Below the pieces are notes generated by a model that saw nothing but the letters and a program-made list of their open reading frames with translations, was not told the DNA's origin and ran no database searches. A stretch of DNA of 27,476 bases from an uncultured bacterium (GTDB lineage: Bacteria; Planctomycetota; Uabimicrobiia; Uabimicrobiales; JABWCH01), in the NCBI GenBank assembly GCA_938003875.1, contig CALKWO010000108.1, positions 1-27,476 of the forward strand. The letters are read 5' to 3'. A program made the translations under genes and the position numbers. Positions 1 to 7,796 of this stretch are shown in pieces; within the stretch, counting starts at the first letter, position 1; every line of letters begins with the position of its first letter.

Positions 1-106
1 TTTTCTTTCAGAATCCTTAATTATCAAAGAGCAAAGAAGTCTGCGTAAGTCCTATTTTTTAATTTAAATGTAGGTTACGCCCATGAAAATTTAAGAGACA
101 ATTTCT
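1..106. other. Upstream segment, no gene seen
   Basis: This AT-rich stretch precedes the glycosyltransferase gene. I see no convincing coding frame, RNA gene or consensus promoter in it. It presumably holds the 5' leader of the first gene, whose ribosome binding site is weak (AAGAGA about ten bases before the ATG). Confidence 0.4.
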
Positions 107-2113
107 ATGACACGCAAAATATACTCTCTCTTCGCTGGATTGCTGCTTGTTTTATTCGTCTGTCTGGCTTTTTTCCAACTCGATGTCCGACCATTGCATA
201 ATGACGAAGGTGTCAATGCTAGTTTTTTGTTTAAGCTTATCAACTCATTTGCATCATACCAATATGATCCAAACAACTATCATGGCCCCAGTTTATACTA
301 TATTCAATGGATTCCAAGTTTGATGTATGGGATTACGCCAGCCATCATAAGATCTTCCGTTGTTGTCGCTGCCCTTTTTCTATTGATAGGAATAGTCTAT
401 AGCCATAAATATTGGGGATTTTGGGGATCTCTTTGTTCCCTTGTGCTATTGGTATCTTCTTGCGACTTTATTTATTTTTCCCGTTACTTCATTCATGAGC
501 TTTTCCTGGTCCTTTTTACTTTCGGAATCTATTGGGGAATTGTTTTTTATTCTGATACAAAAAAAACAGGTTTCCTTTACCTCGCTACTTTATCTACTGC
601 TTTGGTGTATTGCACAAAAGAAACTTCTATAATCACTTTCGTTGTTCTCCTTTTTGCCTATTTTCTTTCTCATTTCTTTTCTCTCAGGATGCCAAACACA
701 AGAGTCCAGAAAGGGCAGGTTCTGAAAGAAGCAACAGAAATGATAAAAGCCATTTTCCTGGAGCATCCTCTCTCCTGGAATTTAGCCTTATGGGTTGTGA
801 TTCTGCTATATACCTCATTTTTTACAAATTGGTCAGGAATTTTAGATTCTTTCCTGACTTATCTTAAATGGGTCAAAGAAGGCGTTGAATCAGGGCACAA
901 TAAACCATTTTTTTATTATCTCCATGATATTCTATTGCGCTACGAAATTCCACTTTGTATTGCTGCTTCTATCGGTTTTAGTATCTCTCTGATCACCAAG
1001 GAAAAAAGAGGCCTCTTTTGTTCCTTCTGGGCTTTGGGTATGTTCGTGGCCTATTCTTCTATTCCCTATAAAACCCCCTGGCTGATCCTAAATTTTATTC
1101 TTCCTATGGCTCTTTCGGGAGGGTATGGTTTTCAGAAGATCAGCGATTGGATAACCCAAAAGAGAAAGAACGCTTATAAAAATATAGCTAATGGCTCTCT
1201 TCTCTGCATTTTGGCTATGGTGCTTTGCCTTCAATGGCCCAAAATATGGCGTGTGGTTTATGTTGAATATGACAGCGAAAGACATCCCCAAGCTTATGTT
1301 CACACCTCTCGTGATATTTTTAAGCTGGTGAGTAAAATTTCCAACATAGCAGATAAATCTGGTCTGGGGCGATCTATGGATATCCATATCATCGGAAAAA
1401 ATTGCTGGCCCTTACCGATTTATTTAAAAAATTACACAAGAACCGCATTTATATCTCAGGCAAAAGAGCTTTCCTGCCTGGATGCTCCTGTTGTCATTGT
1501 AGACGCATTTCAAAGGATGGAACTTTTTTCCCTATTGAAAAATTCCTATTCTGTCCAGGAATATTCTCTCCATCCCTATTGTACTTTGCTTCTCTATACC
1601 GACAGGCGATATGAGCCTCAAAGTTCCAGTGATGGGGAGAAAAAAACGCCTTCGGTTTTGCTTCCATGCCAGATCAACCCCACTCTCCTCAAACCCTTTT
1701 TGTATGCTCAGATAAAAGAAGGCCCAAGATTCGATGGGCCAATTTTAGCGACAAATCCCTCTATCCAAAATCTGAATCTTTGTTGGGATAAAGAAGCCGA
1801 TAAGCCTTTTATAAGCCCTTTTTTCATAAGATATTGGGGATATATACGAATCCAGATAGCAGGAGAGTATACATTTTGCCTGGAGTCTGATGACGGTTCC
1901 TGGCTATACATCAATGGCTATCCCGTCCTTGACAATAGAGGATATCATAGGAGAGAAAAGAGATCCTCTGTTGTTTCCCTCGAAGCAGGATACCATCAAA
2001 TCGAAATCCAATATTTCGATTTGGGTGGCAGTGCTTTTTTACGCACGACATGGATTCCCCCTGCAAGAAGTGAAGAAAAGCTTCCAAACGATATTTTATT
2101 TCATGCCGAATAA
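107..2113 (+). CDS. Membrane glycosyltransferase (Agl23/PMT-like) with C-terminal PA14 domain
   Basis: This 668-residue protein has an N-terminal membrane part (about residues 1-390, many hydrophobic helices) and a soluble C-terminal domain. The N-terminus has the acidic first-loop motif HNDEG (D33, E34) followed by YHGP (59-61). This resembles the 'Agl23/flippase-associated' branch of the dolichyl-phosphate-mannose/ArnT-type (GT-C) glycosyltransferases, which transfer a sugar from a lipid-phosphate donor on the outer face of the membrane. Residues about 539-650 are a PA14 domain: GEYTFCLESDDGSWLYING is its hallmark core. PA14 domains usually bind glycans or pack against a glycosidase, so an extracytoplasmic sugar-binding role is inferred. 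The ATG is preceded only by a weak ribosome site. The substrate cannot be told. The family call is fairly sure for PA14, less so for the exact transferase branch. Confidence 0.82.
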   Translation: MTRKIYSLFAGLLLVLFVCLAFFQLDVRPLHNDEGVNASFLFKLINSFASYQYDPNNYHGPSLYYIQWIPSLMYGITPAIIRSSVVVAALFLLIGIVYSHKYWGFWGSLCSLVLLVSSCDFIYFSRYFIHELFLVLFTFGIYWGIVFYSDTKKTGFLYLATLSTALVYCTKETSIITFVVLLFAYFLSHFFSLRMPNTRVQKGQVLKEATEMIKAIFLEHPLSWNLALWVVILLYTSFFTNWSGILDSFLTYLKWVKEGVESGHNKPFFYYLHDILLRYEIPLCIAASIGFSISLITKEKRGLFCSFWALGMFVAYSSIPYKTPWLILNFILPMALSGGYGFQKISDWITQKRKNAYKNIANGSLLCILAMVLCLQWPKIWRVVYVEYDSERHPQAYVHTSRDIFKLVSKISNIADKSGLGRSMDIHIIGKNCWPLPIYLKNYTRTAFISQAKELSCLDAPVVIVDAFQRMELFSLLKNSYSVQEYSLHPYCTLLLYTDRRYEPQSSSDGEKKTPSVLLPCQINPTLLKPFLYAQIKEGPRFDGPILATNPSIQNLNLCWDKEADKPFISPFFIRYWGYIRIQIAGEYTFCLESDDGSWLYINGYPVLDNRGYHRREKRSSVVSLEAGYHQIEIQYFDLGGSAFLRTTWIPPARSEEKLPNDILFHAE

Positions 2114-2129
2114 ACTCAGCTTTTCTGCT

Positions 2130-2159
2130 TTCTGAATACAACAGAATTTTTGTTTTTTT
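2130..2159 (+). terminator. Possible weak terminator after the glycosyltransferase gene
   Basis: A five-pair stem (TTCTG with CAGAA, seven-base loop) is followed by a T-rich tract broken by one G. The stem is short and AT-rich, so this is only a candidate. Confidence 0.3.
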
Positions 2160-2199
2160 GTCTTAGCCAATTCTATTTTTTTGTTTCAATATTTTTTTC

Positions 2200-2228
2200 T
2201 TGACATTTTCCTCGAAAGAAGCTATAAT
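2200..2228 (+). promoter_or_regulatory. Perfect sigma70-type promoter for the tRNA pair
   Basis: TTGACA at 2200-2205 and TATAAT at 2223-2228 are separated by exactly 17 bases. Transcription should start near 2235, about 16 bases before tRNA-Lys. No clear terminator is visible between the tRNAs and the TPR gene at 2473, so this promoter may serve that gene too (inference). Confidence 0.88.
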
Positions 2229-2250
2229 AGCTTTTGCTTTTTTGAAATAC

Positions 2251-2324
2251 GCGCCCTTAGCTCAATTAGGTAGAGCAGCAGACTCTTAATCTGAAGGTTG
2301 AAAGTTCGATTCTTTCAGGGCGCA
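2251..2324 (+). tRNA. tRNA-Lys (anticodon CTT)
   Basis: The acceptor arms GCGCCCT (2251-2257) and AGGGCGC (2317-2323) pair perfectly, with discriminator A at 2324. The T arm is GAAAG/CTTTC around TTCGATT. The anticodon loop CTCTTAA gives anticodon CTT, reading AAG. The outermost anticodon-stem pair is a G-A mismatch. CCA is not encoded; TAAAAT follows. Confidence 0.95.
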
Positions 2325-2330
2325 TAAAAT

Positions 2331-2414
2331 GCGAAGGTGGCGAAATTGGCATACGCGCCAGACTTAGGATCTGGTTCCGCAATGGAATTGCGGGTTCAAG
2401 TCCCGCCCTTCGCA
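2331..2414 (+). tRNA. tRNA-Leu (anticodon TAG)
   Basis: The acceptor arms GCGAAGG (2331-2337) and CCTTCGC (2407-2413) pair perfectly. The anticodon stem CCAGA/TCTGG carries the loop CTTAGGA, anticodon TAG, reading CUA. The long variable arm and the 84-base length are those of a class II leucine tRNA. It lies six bases after tRNA-Lys in the same transcript. CCA is not encoded. Confidence 0.95.
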
Positions 2415-2472
2415 TAACCTTCTTATTCTCTTTCCCCTGGATTTATGCTTTCTCATAAGGCCTCCTCAAAAT

Positions 2473-5160
2473 ATGAATTCCTTTTATGCAAAAATATATA
2501 CAAAGTTGTTTTGCCGTAAACAAATGCCTGCGAAAGAAGTTCCTTTTGAGCCTTTAGAAACAAAGGAAGCTTTTCATCAAAAAGAAAAAATTGAAAAAGA
2601 AATCTTAGAAATCGCATGCGTCCAGGGAGAAACTTTTTCCTTTCCCCTTCTTTGGAAAACCCAAAATTTATTTTTGCAAGAAAAAGAACTATACGATTTT
2701 CTGGAACATTTACAGAATCTTGGTCTGATCCAACGGGAAGATACGCCTAAACCTTCTCCTCTTCTCCCCTTCTATTCTTTTTGTGACATACATTACCCAA
2801 AAAGCCTCTACGATCATCTCGAAAAAGAAAAACAAGAAAAAATTCATCTTTCTATAGCCCATTCTATGCAAGAAATTTTTCCCCAGCCTTCTTCCAAACA
2901 ATTTACTGAGATGCTTCGGCACTGGGCAGGAGCAGACTCCTGGGATAAATATTCTCTATGCTGTGGCCTTCTTGCTAAAAAATTAAGAAGAAAAAACCTC
3001 CATGAAGCCTTTGGCTATGCCTTAAAATGCTTTAATCTTTTTTCCTATGTGATGAACCCTGGTATAGAAGAAAAAAAAATCTTCGTGGATATCTTGATGA
3101 TTTTGGGTCTTGATTACGCACATCAAATAGAGGAAAACGAAAAAAAAGAGGCTTTATCTCATTATAACAATGCGTTTTCTATTGCCCAGGAAATCTCTTA
3201 TGAAGATGCTATCCCTAGAATACTGTACTATCAGGGTCAATGGCAAAAAAAAGATGGGAATTTAATAAAAGCACAGGAATATTGGCAAAAAGGCTTAGAA
3301 AAAGCAAAAGATAGCAGAAAGAAAATGATTTTTTACCTTGCTTTAGGCAGACTTTTTTTGCTACAGTTTGATTTGCCAAAAGCACAAAAAAATATATTGA
3401 AAGGCTTGTCTCTTGCCAGAGAGGTAAAAAATTTGCCTTGGGAACAAAATTTTTTACATGCACTTGCCCTGGTTCACAAGAGAGAGGGAAATTGGAATCT
3501 GGCTCAAGACCAATATCAAAAATCTGCTTGTCTGGCGGAAGCTCAAAAAGACACAAGAGGAAAAGCTCAGGCACTTTTCCTCTCTGCTTTGCTTTCTTTT
3601 CAGCAAGGGAGATGGAAAGAAAGTGAAAACAGGCTTAAAGAATCTGGGAATCTCTTCCATTCTTTGAAATGGACCCAAAAGCAAGGAGAGGTACTCTGTC
3701 TTTTAGCAAAAGTAGAAATAGCAAAGGGAGAATACCAAAAAGCTCTACAAAAATATAAAGAATGCTATGTTTTATTAGAGAATTCTCCAATATGCGACAA
3801 AAAAATTCGCCGTTGGATTTACCATGGAACAGGAGATGCTTTGTCTCAAGCTGGTGAATATGAAAAGTCGCAAAGATACTATCATGAAGCTATATATTTA
3901 AATGAATTAAGACATACCCAAAAAGCTCCTTTTCCGATGCAAAAGAATGCACAAGTCTATAGACGATCAGGCGATTGGGAACAGGCAGAAAAAATTTTGC
4001 ACAAAGCTTTGGAGATAAGCCAGAAATCTCAACAAATTACACAAGAAAGTGCTATATGGAAAAAGCTAGGGGATCATTTTCTTCTTCAATATAATTTGGA
4101 AGAAGCTCAGACATACTATCAAAAAAGCCTCGAACTAAAAAAACAGACTGGAGATCTGCCAGGAGAGAGTTTTCTTTTGGAAAAACTAGCATGGGTTTCC
4201 TTTTATATGGGCAATATCAAGGAATCCTATGAATTTTTACAGAAATCTTTAAAAATTCGTAAAAAACTAGGCATGACAGGATACCAGGCAGACACCTTTC
4301 TCTTCCTGGGAGATTTGTATTGCCAGCAAGAGAATTGGGAAGAGGCTATGCGCCAGTATGAAACATCTTATACGATATATAAGCAATGCAATTCAATAAA
4401 AAAAATGGCAAGAGCAAAAGAAAGGATAGGATTTGTTTTTTTAAGAAATAAACAATATCAAAATGCCTTGAGAAGTTTTCTCTATGCTCTGGAAGTCTAT
4501 AAAAATCAGGATAATAAAAAGGGAATGGGGCGATTATTTCTGAGGTTGGGGCAATTGTATAATAAAAAAAACAATCTGACAAAAGCGTTGGTGTATTTCC
4601 AGGAAGCCTTATCGCTATACGAACAGGCAGGGAGCAGCTCTGGCATGGCATCTGCCTTAAATGAAATTGGCAGATACAAATACTATTCTGGTCTTGAGCA
4701 GGAAGCAATCACTTTCTATGAAAAAGCTTTAAGCAAAAGCCAGGAGGCAAGAGATATTTTTTTGCAAGGAAAAATATACCATAATATAGGAGAATTTTTT
4801 CTATCGCAAAACAAGCTTCTCAAGGCCATGGAAAATTTTTCACAAAGCATCATTCAAAACGAAAAAATTCACTATCTACAGGGGCTGGGATTGGCCTATA
4901 GAAGCATAGCAAAGACATATCTGAGTTTCCACAGACCCGATAAAGCTATCTTGAATTTGCAGAAATCATTAGAATGTTCTGAAAAATTCCCTGATAAAAG
5001 AAAAGTCGCCCATATCTCCCTGCAACTGGCAAAGCTCTGTGCTCAGGACGCTAAAGAAAACGAAGCAAAAGAATACTACAAAAAAGCCCTGTCTTTCTAT
5101 AAAACCCAAAACCGCTTTATGGCAGATCTTATAGAATCCGAGATCGAAAGCTTAGAATAA
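2473..5160 (+). CDS. Large TPR protein resembling the C-terminal half of a STAND regulator
   Basis: This 895-residue protein has no signal peptide and is probably cytoplasmic. Residues about 38-150 look like the winged-helix arm that follows the ATPase in STAND/adenylate-cyclase-associated ATPases: KEILEIACVQGETFSFPLL, then 'F.EHLQNLGLIQRED' and 'LYDHLEKEKQEKIHLSIAHSMQ'. From about residue 160 to the end it is an almost unbroken array of 34-40 residue TPR helix pairs (A..Y..AL...Y patterns). No Walker A or B motif and no kinase or sensor domain is present, so it is either a stand-alone adaptor or a remnant of a larger regulator. It follows tRNA-Leu by 58 bases, and the only consensus promoter upstream is that of the tRNAs. 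The ribosome site is weak (AAGG); the ATG at 2524 is an alternative start. The partner is unknown. Confidence 0.85.
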   Translation: MNSFYAKIYTKLFCRKQMPAKEVPFEPLETKEAFHQKEKIEKEILEIACVQGETFSFPLLWKTQNLFLQEKELYDFLEHLQNLGLIQREDTPKPSPLLPFYSFCDIHYPKSLYDHLEKEKQEKIHLSIAHSMQEIFPQPSSKQFTEMLRHWAGADSWDKYSLCCGLLAKKLRRKNLHEAFGYALKCFNLFSYVMNPGIEEKKIFVDILMILGLDYAHQIEENEKKEALSHYNNAFSIAQEISYEDAIPRILYYQGQWQKKDGNLIKAQEYWQKGLEKAKDSRKKMIFYLALGRLFLLQFDLPKAQKNILKGLSLAREVKNLPWEQNFLHALALVHKREGNWNLAQDQYQKSACLAEAQKDTRGKAQALFLSALLSFQQGRWKESENRLKESGNLFHSLKWTQKQGEVLCLLAKVEIAKGEYQKALQKYKECYVLLENSPICDKKIRRWIYHGTGDALSQAGEYEKSQRYYHEAIYLNELRHTQKAPFPMQKNAQVYRRSGDWEQAEKILHKALEISQKSQQITQESAIWKKLGDHFLLQYNLEEAQTYYQKSLELKKQTGDLPGESFLLEKLAWVSFYMGNIKESYEFLQKSLKIRKKLGMTGYQADTFLFLGDLYCQQENWEEAMRQYETSYTIYKQCNSIKKMARAKERIGFVFLRNKQYQNALRSFLYALEVYKNQDNKKGMGRLFLRLGQLYNKKNNLTKALVYFQEALSLYEQAGSSSGMASALNEIGRYKYYSGLEQEAITFYEKALSKSQEARDIFLQGKIYHNIGEFFLSQNKLLKAMENFSQSIIQNEKIHYLQGLGLAYRSIAKTYLSFHRPDKAILNLQKSLECSEKFPDKRKVAHISLQLAKLCAQDAKENEAKEYYKKALSFYKTQNRFMADLIESEIESLE

Positions 5161-5300
5161 AATTTTTCTGCCTGGCTTCCCCTGTTATCATTCAAAAATC
5201 TTACATTTTTATAAAATTTTCCCTTTATTTTTTTGCAAAATATCTTTATATTTGTTAAAACAATATATCTCTTAAATCCATCATTTTTGAATACTATTTT

Positions 5301-5308
5301 AAGGAGAT
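5301..5308 (+). promoter_or_regulatory. Strong ribosome binding site of the first PEP-CTERM gene
   Basis: TTAAGGAGA lies a few bases before the ATG at 5313. The PEP-CTERM genes at 5313, 6202, 9340, 10161 and 23815 all carry near-ideal sites. Most other genes here use the weaker AAAGGAA. Confidence 0.7.
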
Positions 5309-5312
5309 AGTC

Positions 5313-6008
5313 ATGGCAAAATTATGCTTTGTTTTCCTTTTTATTTGTATCATTCAGGCAATGGCTGTTCCTGTTGAGGCCTATTATAACAACTTCGATG
5401 GAACGCAAACGTTTTATTCTGGAGTAACTGGGGGATTTACAGGAAGTGCCAATAGCATCGAAGGCGTTTCAGGCTTTTCTGGCATAGGCACTACAGGAAA
5501 TACCTTTTCGGGGTCTTTGCTGAGAAACAGCAGTGCTGGCAATCCTGCAACCATTACCAGACTTACTTTGAACAATCTTCCCACTCATACAGCCATAGAC
5601 CTGAATTTTCTCTTGGCCATCATGGACTCATGGGATGGAGACAGTGCCCCATACGGCCCTGATATCCTGAACATAGCAGTCAATGGAACTTTAGTCTTCT
5701 CCAACAATCCTAGAACCTATGCTAATGGAGTCAATATCCTGCTTTATTCTGGAGGAAATCTGGGATTCAATACGCCTGCTGATTCTGCCTACAATATGTA
5801 CCAGGAAAATGCCCTAAAAAATATTGCCCATACTTCCAGCACACTTACCATTGATTGGTATGCAAGTGGTAGTGGATGGCAAGGGGGAGCAGATGAATCC
5901 TGGGGAATCGAAAATGTCCAGGTTATTATCCAGGTTCCAGAACCAGGCACATTCATCCTTTTATTCTTTGCATCTCTGGCATTTTTTCTGAGAAAATACA
6001 AAAAATAA
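5313..6008 (+). CDS. Secreted PEP-CTERM sorting-domain protein
   Basis: This 231-residue protein has an N-terminal signal peptide (charged MAK, hydrophobic run to about residue 23) and a C-terminal sorting tail at 207-231. The tail is VPEP, then a hydrophobic helix, then the basic end RKYKK. In known systems a PEP-CTERM tail is recognised by an exosortase at the inner membrane, and the protein is cut and passed to the surface or exopolysaccharide matrix. The middle is rich in Gly, Ser, Asn and Thr, looks like a beta-sandwich, and matches no named family I recognise. It is followed closely by a DUF3096-like gene and a second PEP-CTERM gene on the same strand. The function of the mature part is unknown. 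Confidence 0.88.
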   Translation: MAKLCFVFLFICIIQAMAVPVEAYYNNFDGTQTFYSGVTGGFTGSANSIEGVSGFSGIGTTGNTFSGSLLRNSSAGNPATITRLTLNNLPTHTAIDLNFLLAIMDSWDGDSAPYGPDILNIAVNGTLVFSNNPRTYANGVNILLYSGGNLGFNTPADSAYNMYQENALKNIAHTSSTLTIDWYASGSGWQGGADESWGIENVQVIIQVPEPGTFILLFFASLAFFLRKYKK

Positions 6009-6021
6009 GAATTGATTTTCT

Positions 6022-6171
6022 ATGAAAACCTATAAAAATTTAAGAACAAAAAAGGCAGTGGCTGTTGTTTCCATCATTCTGGGAATCCTGATTCTGGTAC
6101 AGCCAGGAATCGTCATATACATCATTGCCTTTTACTTGATTCTATCGGGAATCCTAAATTTGTCTGAATAG
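6022..6171 (+). CDS. Small DUF3096-like membrane protein (49 aa)
   Basis: A 49-residue frame runs from ATG 6022 to TAG 6171, between two PEP-CTERM genes. After a basic start (MKTYKNLRTKK) come two hydrophobic helices linked by a Pro-Gly turn (ILGILILVQPGIVIYIIAFY), then a short acidic end. The pattern 'GILIL..P....YI.A.YLI..GI' matches the small DUF3096 family, which has the same length and two helices; its function is not known. The gap is 13 bases to the gene before and 30 to the gene after, so it is probably in the same transcript. The ribosome site is poor, which lowers certainty on expression. Confidence 0.65.
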   Translation: MKTYKNLRTKKAVAVVSIILGILILVQPGIVIYIIAFYLILSGILNLSE

Positions 6172-6201
6172 CTTGTCCTATCCTCAAAAGGAGGAAAAAA
6201 T

Positions 6202-6981
6202 ATGAAAAAAGCTTTACTTTCAGTATTTGTTTTTTTGGTATTTGCAAGTTTGGGCCATGCCACTACGGTTCTCTACACCCAAAACTTTGAAAATCCAGAT
6301 TTAGCAGCATTCAATGCATACTCTGGCTATGACGGAAGCTACAATACCGTCAATGAAATCTATAAGGACCAGCCCTATGGATTTACTTTTGCTCAGCAGT
6401 ATACGGTAGAAACCTATAGGGTAGGCGGCAATCTGGCCTGGAATGGAGCGGGCTTTGTTGATCCCCAGGGAATTGCTGGAAACTATGTGGTCGGTATGCT
6501 TTCAGATGCAAATCCTGATCTGCTAGGTCTATCGTTCAATGTTGGCTTATATCAGTTTTTGAACTTTAAGCTAGACATTTCTTCTATGGATCTGAATTTC
6601 TGGGGAGGCCCTTTTGTCCCATCAGGGGGAATGGCTCCAAAATTCCGAATCTCTTTGTATGATAACCCATCTGGTGCCGTTGGCCTAACTGGAAATGGTG
6701 TATTGCTGGCTTACAGTGATATTACTGGCGTTATTTCCCCTGCGCCCAATATATTCAACTGGACAAACCATATTGTCGCTCTCGATGCAACAGGCAATAC
6801 GAATGGAAATGTAACGCTCTTGATTGATTTATTGGAAGGTGGCTATGCTGCCATGGACAACTTCCAGATCGCTGCTTCGGATATTCAAGGCGATGTCGGC
6901 CCCCAGGTACCTGAACCTGCATCTCTTGTTATGATGGGCATTATTTTTTCTATTTTTGCTTTTCTCTATTGTAAAAAATAG
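6202..6981 (+). CDS. Secreted PEP-CTERM sorting-domain protein
   Basis: This 259-residue protein has a clear signal peptide (MKKALLSVFVFLVFASLGHA, probable cut after residue 20) and a PEP-CTERM tail at 235-259: QVPEPASL, hydrophobic helix, KK. The ribosome site AAAGGAGG lies eight bases before the ATG and is one of the strongest in the window. The mature part looks all-beta, with many aromatic, Asn and Gly residues ('TVLYTQNFENPDLAAF', 'NFWGGPFVPSGG'), like the jelly-roll carbohydrate-binding or 'choice-of-anchor' domains common in this class. I cannot name the family with confidence. It ends a short run of three co-directional genes and is closed by a hairpin terminator. Confidence 0.88.
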   Translation: MKKALLSVFVFLVFASLGHATTVLYTQNFENPDLAAFNAYSGYDGSYNTVNEIYKDQPYGFTFAQQYTVETYRVGGNLAWNGAGFVDPQGIAGNYVVGMLSDANPDLLGLSFNVGLYQFLNFKLDISSMDLNFWGGPFVPSGGMAPKFRISLYDNPSGAVGLTGNGVLLAYSDITGVISPAPNIFNWTNHIVALDATGNTNGNVTLLIDLLEGGYAAMDNFQIAASDIQGDVGPQVPEPASLVMMGIIFSIFAFLYCKK

Positions 6982-6989
6982 TCTGTTTA

Positions 6990-7027
6990 CAGTGACGGCT
7001 TGTAATAATCCGTCACTGCGTATTTTT
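6990..7027. terminator. Bidirectional intrinsic terminator between convergent genes
   Basis: CAGTGACGG (6990-6998) pairs perfectly with CCGTCACTG (7010-7018) across an 11-base loop, followed on the plus strand by a T-rich stretch (TATTTTTATT). It lies between the convergent genes ending at 6981 and 7026 and can serve both, better for the plus strand. Confidence 0.85.
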
Positions 7028-7730
7028 ATTGATGCTCCTGAATTTCTTTTAGTGCATACTGCATCGCTTTGTAAGCTGCCACAAGCATACCCTCCTCTTT
7101 TGTCCTTGCCTGATCTTCTTCTCCTTTGGTATTGATAAAGGTATGGGGAAAATATTGGCTTATGGCTTTACCATCAGGAAATGCCAGACCAGCATAGACT
7201 CCACCTTCCCATTTGTCTTTATAAGTGACAGCCCTGCCTGTTGTGGACAAGGAAACAATGGGTTTATTATAATAAGACTCTTGGGGACTTACTTTTTTTT
7301 CCAGAGAAATCCGATAAAGATTTTGCGATCCTAAAGCCATATCTCTGGCTGTTTGCAAGTCATACAAGTCATCTTCCTTTTCGTCTGGAACATCGAGCAA
7401 TTTTCTCTTAGCCTCGACCTTATAGCATACAGCAGAGCCAGCAAAACAAGAACCTGCTCCTTTGGCGCGAGAAAGAGAAACTCCCATATTGCCACCAGAA
7501 ACGCTTTCTGCGCAAACCAGTATCCATCCCTTTTTTTCTATTTCTGCGATAAGACGAGAAGCCATTTCATAGTTCTTTATTTGTAAATACAAGCTTTCTG
7601 GAGAGCAGGGTGCATGGTAATCGTCACGAGAATAGCCAATAGGTACTCCTTGCGGTGTATTCCATAGATATACAAAACAAAAAGCAACAAGGAGAGCAAA
7701 GAACACAGAAAGAACAATTTTACTCTTCAT
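7026..7730 (-). CDS. Membrane-anchored CinA C-terminal-domain-like protein
   Basis: This 234-residue protein starts with one hydrophobic segment (about 4-22), read as an uncleaved anchor or signal peptide, so the rest should be outside the cytoplasm. Residues about 50-225 match the CinA C-terminal fold (PncC, nicotinamide-nucleotide amidohydrolase). Support comes from AES-x-S-GG (74-80, family AES-x-T-GG), then 'GAGSCFAGSAVCYKVEAKRKLLDVP' split as in the family, then VGTV-like 'EGGVYAGLAFPDG'. The usual TGIAGP loop reads STTGRA. Known PncC enzymes are cytoplasmic and recycle NMN, so an exported version is odd and its activity uncertain. The gene follows a bPH-like protein with a strong terminator in the 66-base gap. 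The ribosome site is AAAGGAA. Confidence 0.78.
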   Translation of the reverse strand: MKSKIVLSVFFALLVAFCFVYLWNTPQGVPIGYSRDDYHAPCSPESLYLQIKNYEMASRLIAEIEKKGWILVCAESVSGGNMGVSLSRAKGAGSCFAGSAVCYKVEAKRKLLDVPDEKEDDLYDLQTARDMALGSQNLYRISLEKKVSPQESYYNKPIVSLSTTGRAVTYKDKWEGGVYAGLAFPDGKAISQYFPHTFINTKGEEDQARTKEEGMLVAAYKAMQYALKEIQEHQ

Positions 7731-7742
7731 AAATTCCTTTCT

Positions 7743-7779
7743 AAAAAAAAATCCCTGCTTTTTAGGCAGGGATTTTTTT
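7743..7779 (-). terminator. Intrinsic terminator (or attenuator) between two minus-strand genes
   Basis: TCCCTGC (7752-7758) pairs with GCAGGGA (7766-7772). The flanking A and T tracts extend the stem and give a U-rich tail in either direction. On the minus strand it follows the gene ending at 7797 and stops only 12 bases before the start codon of the next gene, leaving no room for a promoter after it. Confidence 0.92.
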
Positions 7780-7796
7780 AAGCAAATTCAGGTTAT

